Source of the DNA: Flammeovirga kamogawensis
GTDB lineage: Bacteria > Bacteroidota > Bacteroidia > Cytophagales > Flammeovirgaceae
DNA length: 64,000 bases
Reading direction: 5' to 3'
NCBI RefSeq assembly: GCF_018736065.1
Contig: NZ_CP076130.1
Location: 258,001 to 322,000 of the forward strand
Shown piece by piece: positions 63,886 to 64,000 of this stretch. A model generated the notes under the pieces. That model had not been told where the DNA came from and did not search any database. It saw only the letters and a list, made by a program, of their open reading frames with translations. A program made the position numbers and the translations under genes. Each line of letters starts with the position of its first letter. Position 1 is the stretch's first letter.

Positions 63886-64000
63886 CTAATAGGAATATTA
63901 AATTCATCCTCAGCAATATCGATCATCATATCAAAGAAAATTGCTTTTTTATCTGTTACGTAGAGTTGTTTTTCTAAAGAAGCTTTTTGTTTCTCTAATA
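63834..64000 (-). CDS. IS3-family OrfA, 5' end outside the window
   Basis: Only the last 54 codons are visible. They read as a leucine-zipper-like helix (LEKQKASLEKQLYVTDKKAIFFDMM) and end KKSLPKQLTNSKKKKK with TAG at 63834-63836. In this family OrfA is the helix-turn-helix DNA-binding subunit; its HTH lies beyond the window end. The frame overlaps orfB by about 50 bases, and contains the slippery heptamer A-AAA-AAG in its own frame (63879-63885). Confidence 0.88.
   Translation of the reverse strand, partial: LEKQKASLEKQLYVTDKKAIFFDMMIDIAEDEFNIPIRKKSLPKQLTNSKKKKK
63879..63885 (-). promoter_or_regulatory. A AAA AAG programmed -1 frameshift site in the IS3 element
   Basis: Read in the orfA frame (codons AGA-AAA-AAG), this heptamer is the classical X XXY YYZ signal. 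Shifting back one base continues into orfB (AAA-GTC-TTT-ACC). Confidence 0.85.

Larger units (their letters stand above)
62920..64000 (-). mobile_element. IS3-family insertion sequence, cut by the window end
   Basis: Left end TGTCTAGTCCGTCCATAGCG (62920) is the same terminal sequence as in the remnant at 57921. It contains orfB (62956-63885, DDE) and the 3' part of orfA (63834-64000), in the -1 frameshift arrangement of the IS3 family. The right end is outside the window, so the target duplication cannot be checked here. The left end lies 13 bases after the stop of the repeat lipoprotein gene. Confidence 0.93.

Overview
This 64 kb, AT-rich window (no tRNA, rRNA or CRISPR array seen) looks like chromosome of a marine, polysaccharide-degrading member of Bacteroidota, most likely a Cytophagales bacterium such as Flammeovirga. 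The evidence is the T9SS C-terminal sorting domains on four large secreted proteins, many lipoproteins with acidic residues just after the lipobox Cys, DUF4493/PCMD surface lipoproteins, TonB-dependent uptake, promoters of the TTTG-N19-TAnnTTTG type, and marine-style enzymes (sulfatases, laminarinase-type GH81, GH9, haloacid dehalogenase). The genus is an inference.

Layout. 0.2-4.5 kb: a TonB-dependent receptor followed by a MINPP-type (HAE-motif) inositol-phosphate phosphatase, a probable phytate-scavenging pair. 4.6-7.5 kb: an orphan 408-aa protein and a propeller-like lipoprotein. 7.5-12.3 kb: an AraC regulator divergent from a membrane protein, sulfatase, tiny lipoprotein and alpha/beta hydrolase; two promoters here share the same operator (TTCAACT direct repeats 21 bp apart) with identical spacing to the promoter. 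12.3-17.5 kb: STAS protein, TPR protein, outer-membrane barrel, and a TetR / exported haloacid dehalogenase / ketopantoate-reductase-like group with a palindromic operator before tetR. 17.7-26.1 kb: a 7TM-DISM membrane receptor that ends in an IS1595-transposase-type zinc ribbon plus helix-turn-helix, then a 1979-aa GH81 beta-1,3-glucanase with CBM6 and CBM56-like modules. 26.2-32.5 kb (all minus strand): barrel plus C45-type Ntn hydrolase, a complete IS4-family element inserted at the edge of a terminator, then a VOC / Crp-Fnr / DUF5996 / DUF434 group with a perfect TGTGA-N6-TCACA site. 32.7-42.9 kb: second sulfatase, AhpD-like protein, 1533-aa modular GH9, AraC regulator, orphan lipoprotein. 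43.1-45.4 kb: ahpC-ahpF. 45.6-54.2 kb: a lipoprotein and then a tight five-gene operon of DUF4493/PCMD lipoproteins with one beta-barrel. 54.3-64 kb: a T9SS-secreted beta-helix protein, an IS3 remnant, a T9SS protein, a membrane-anchored MutS-like ATPase, a repeat lipoprotein, and an IS3-family element cut by the window end with an A AAA AAG frameshift signal.

How it fits together. Much of the window is secreted or surface hardware for glucan, cellulose-like and sulfated substrates, with local one-gene regulators (AraC twice, TetR, Crp/Fnr) and strong hairpin terminators separating units. The most unusual items are the receptor-transposase-domain fusion, the duplicated AraC operator/promoter module, the DUF4493/PCMD operon, the membrane MutS relative and the IS4 insertion that adopts a host terminator.
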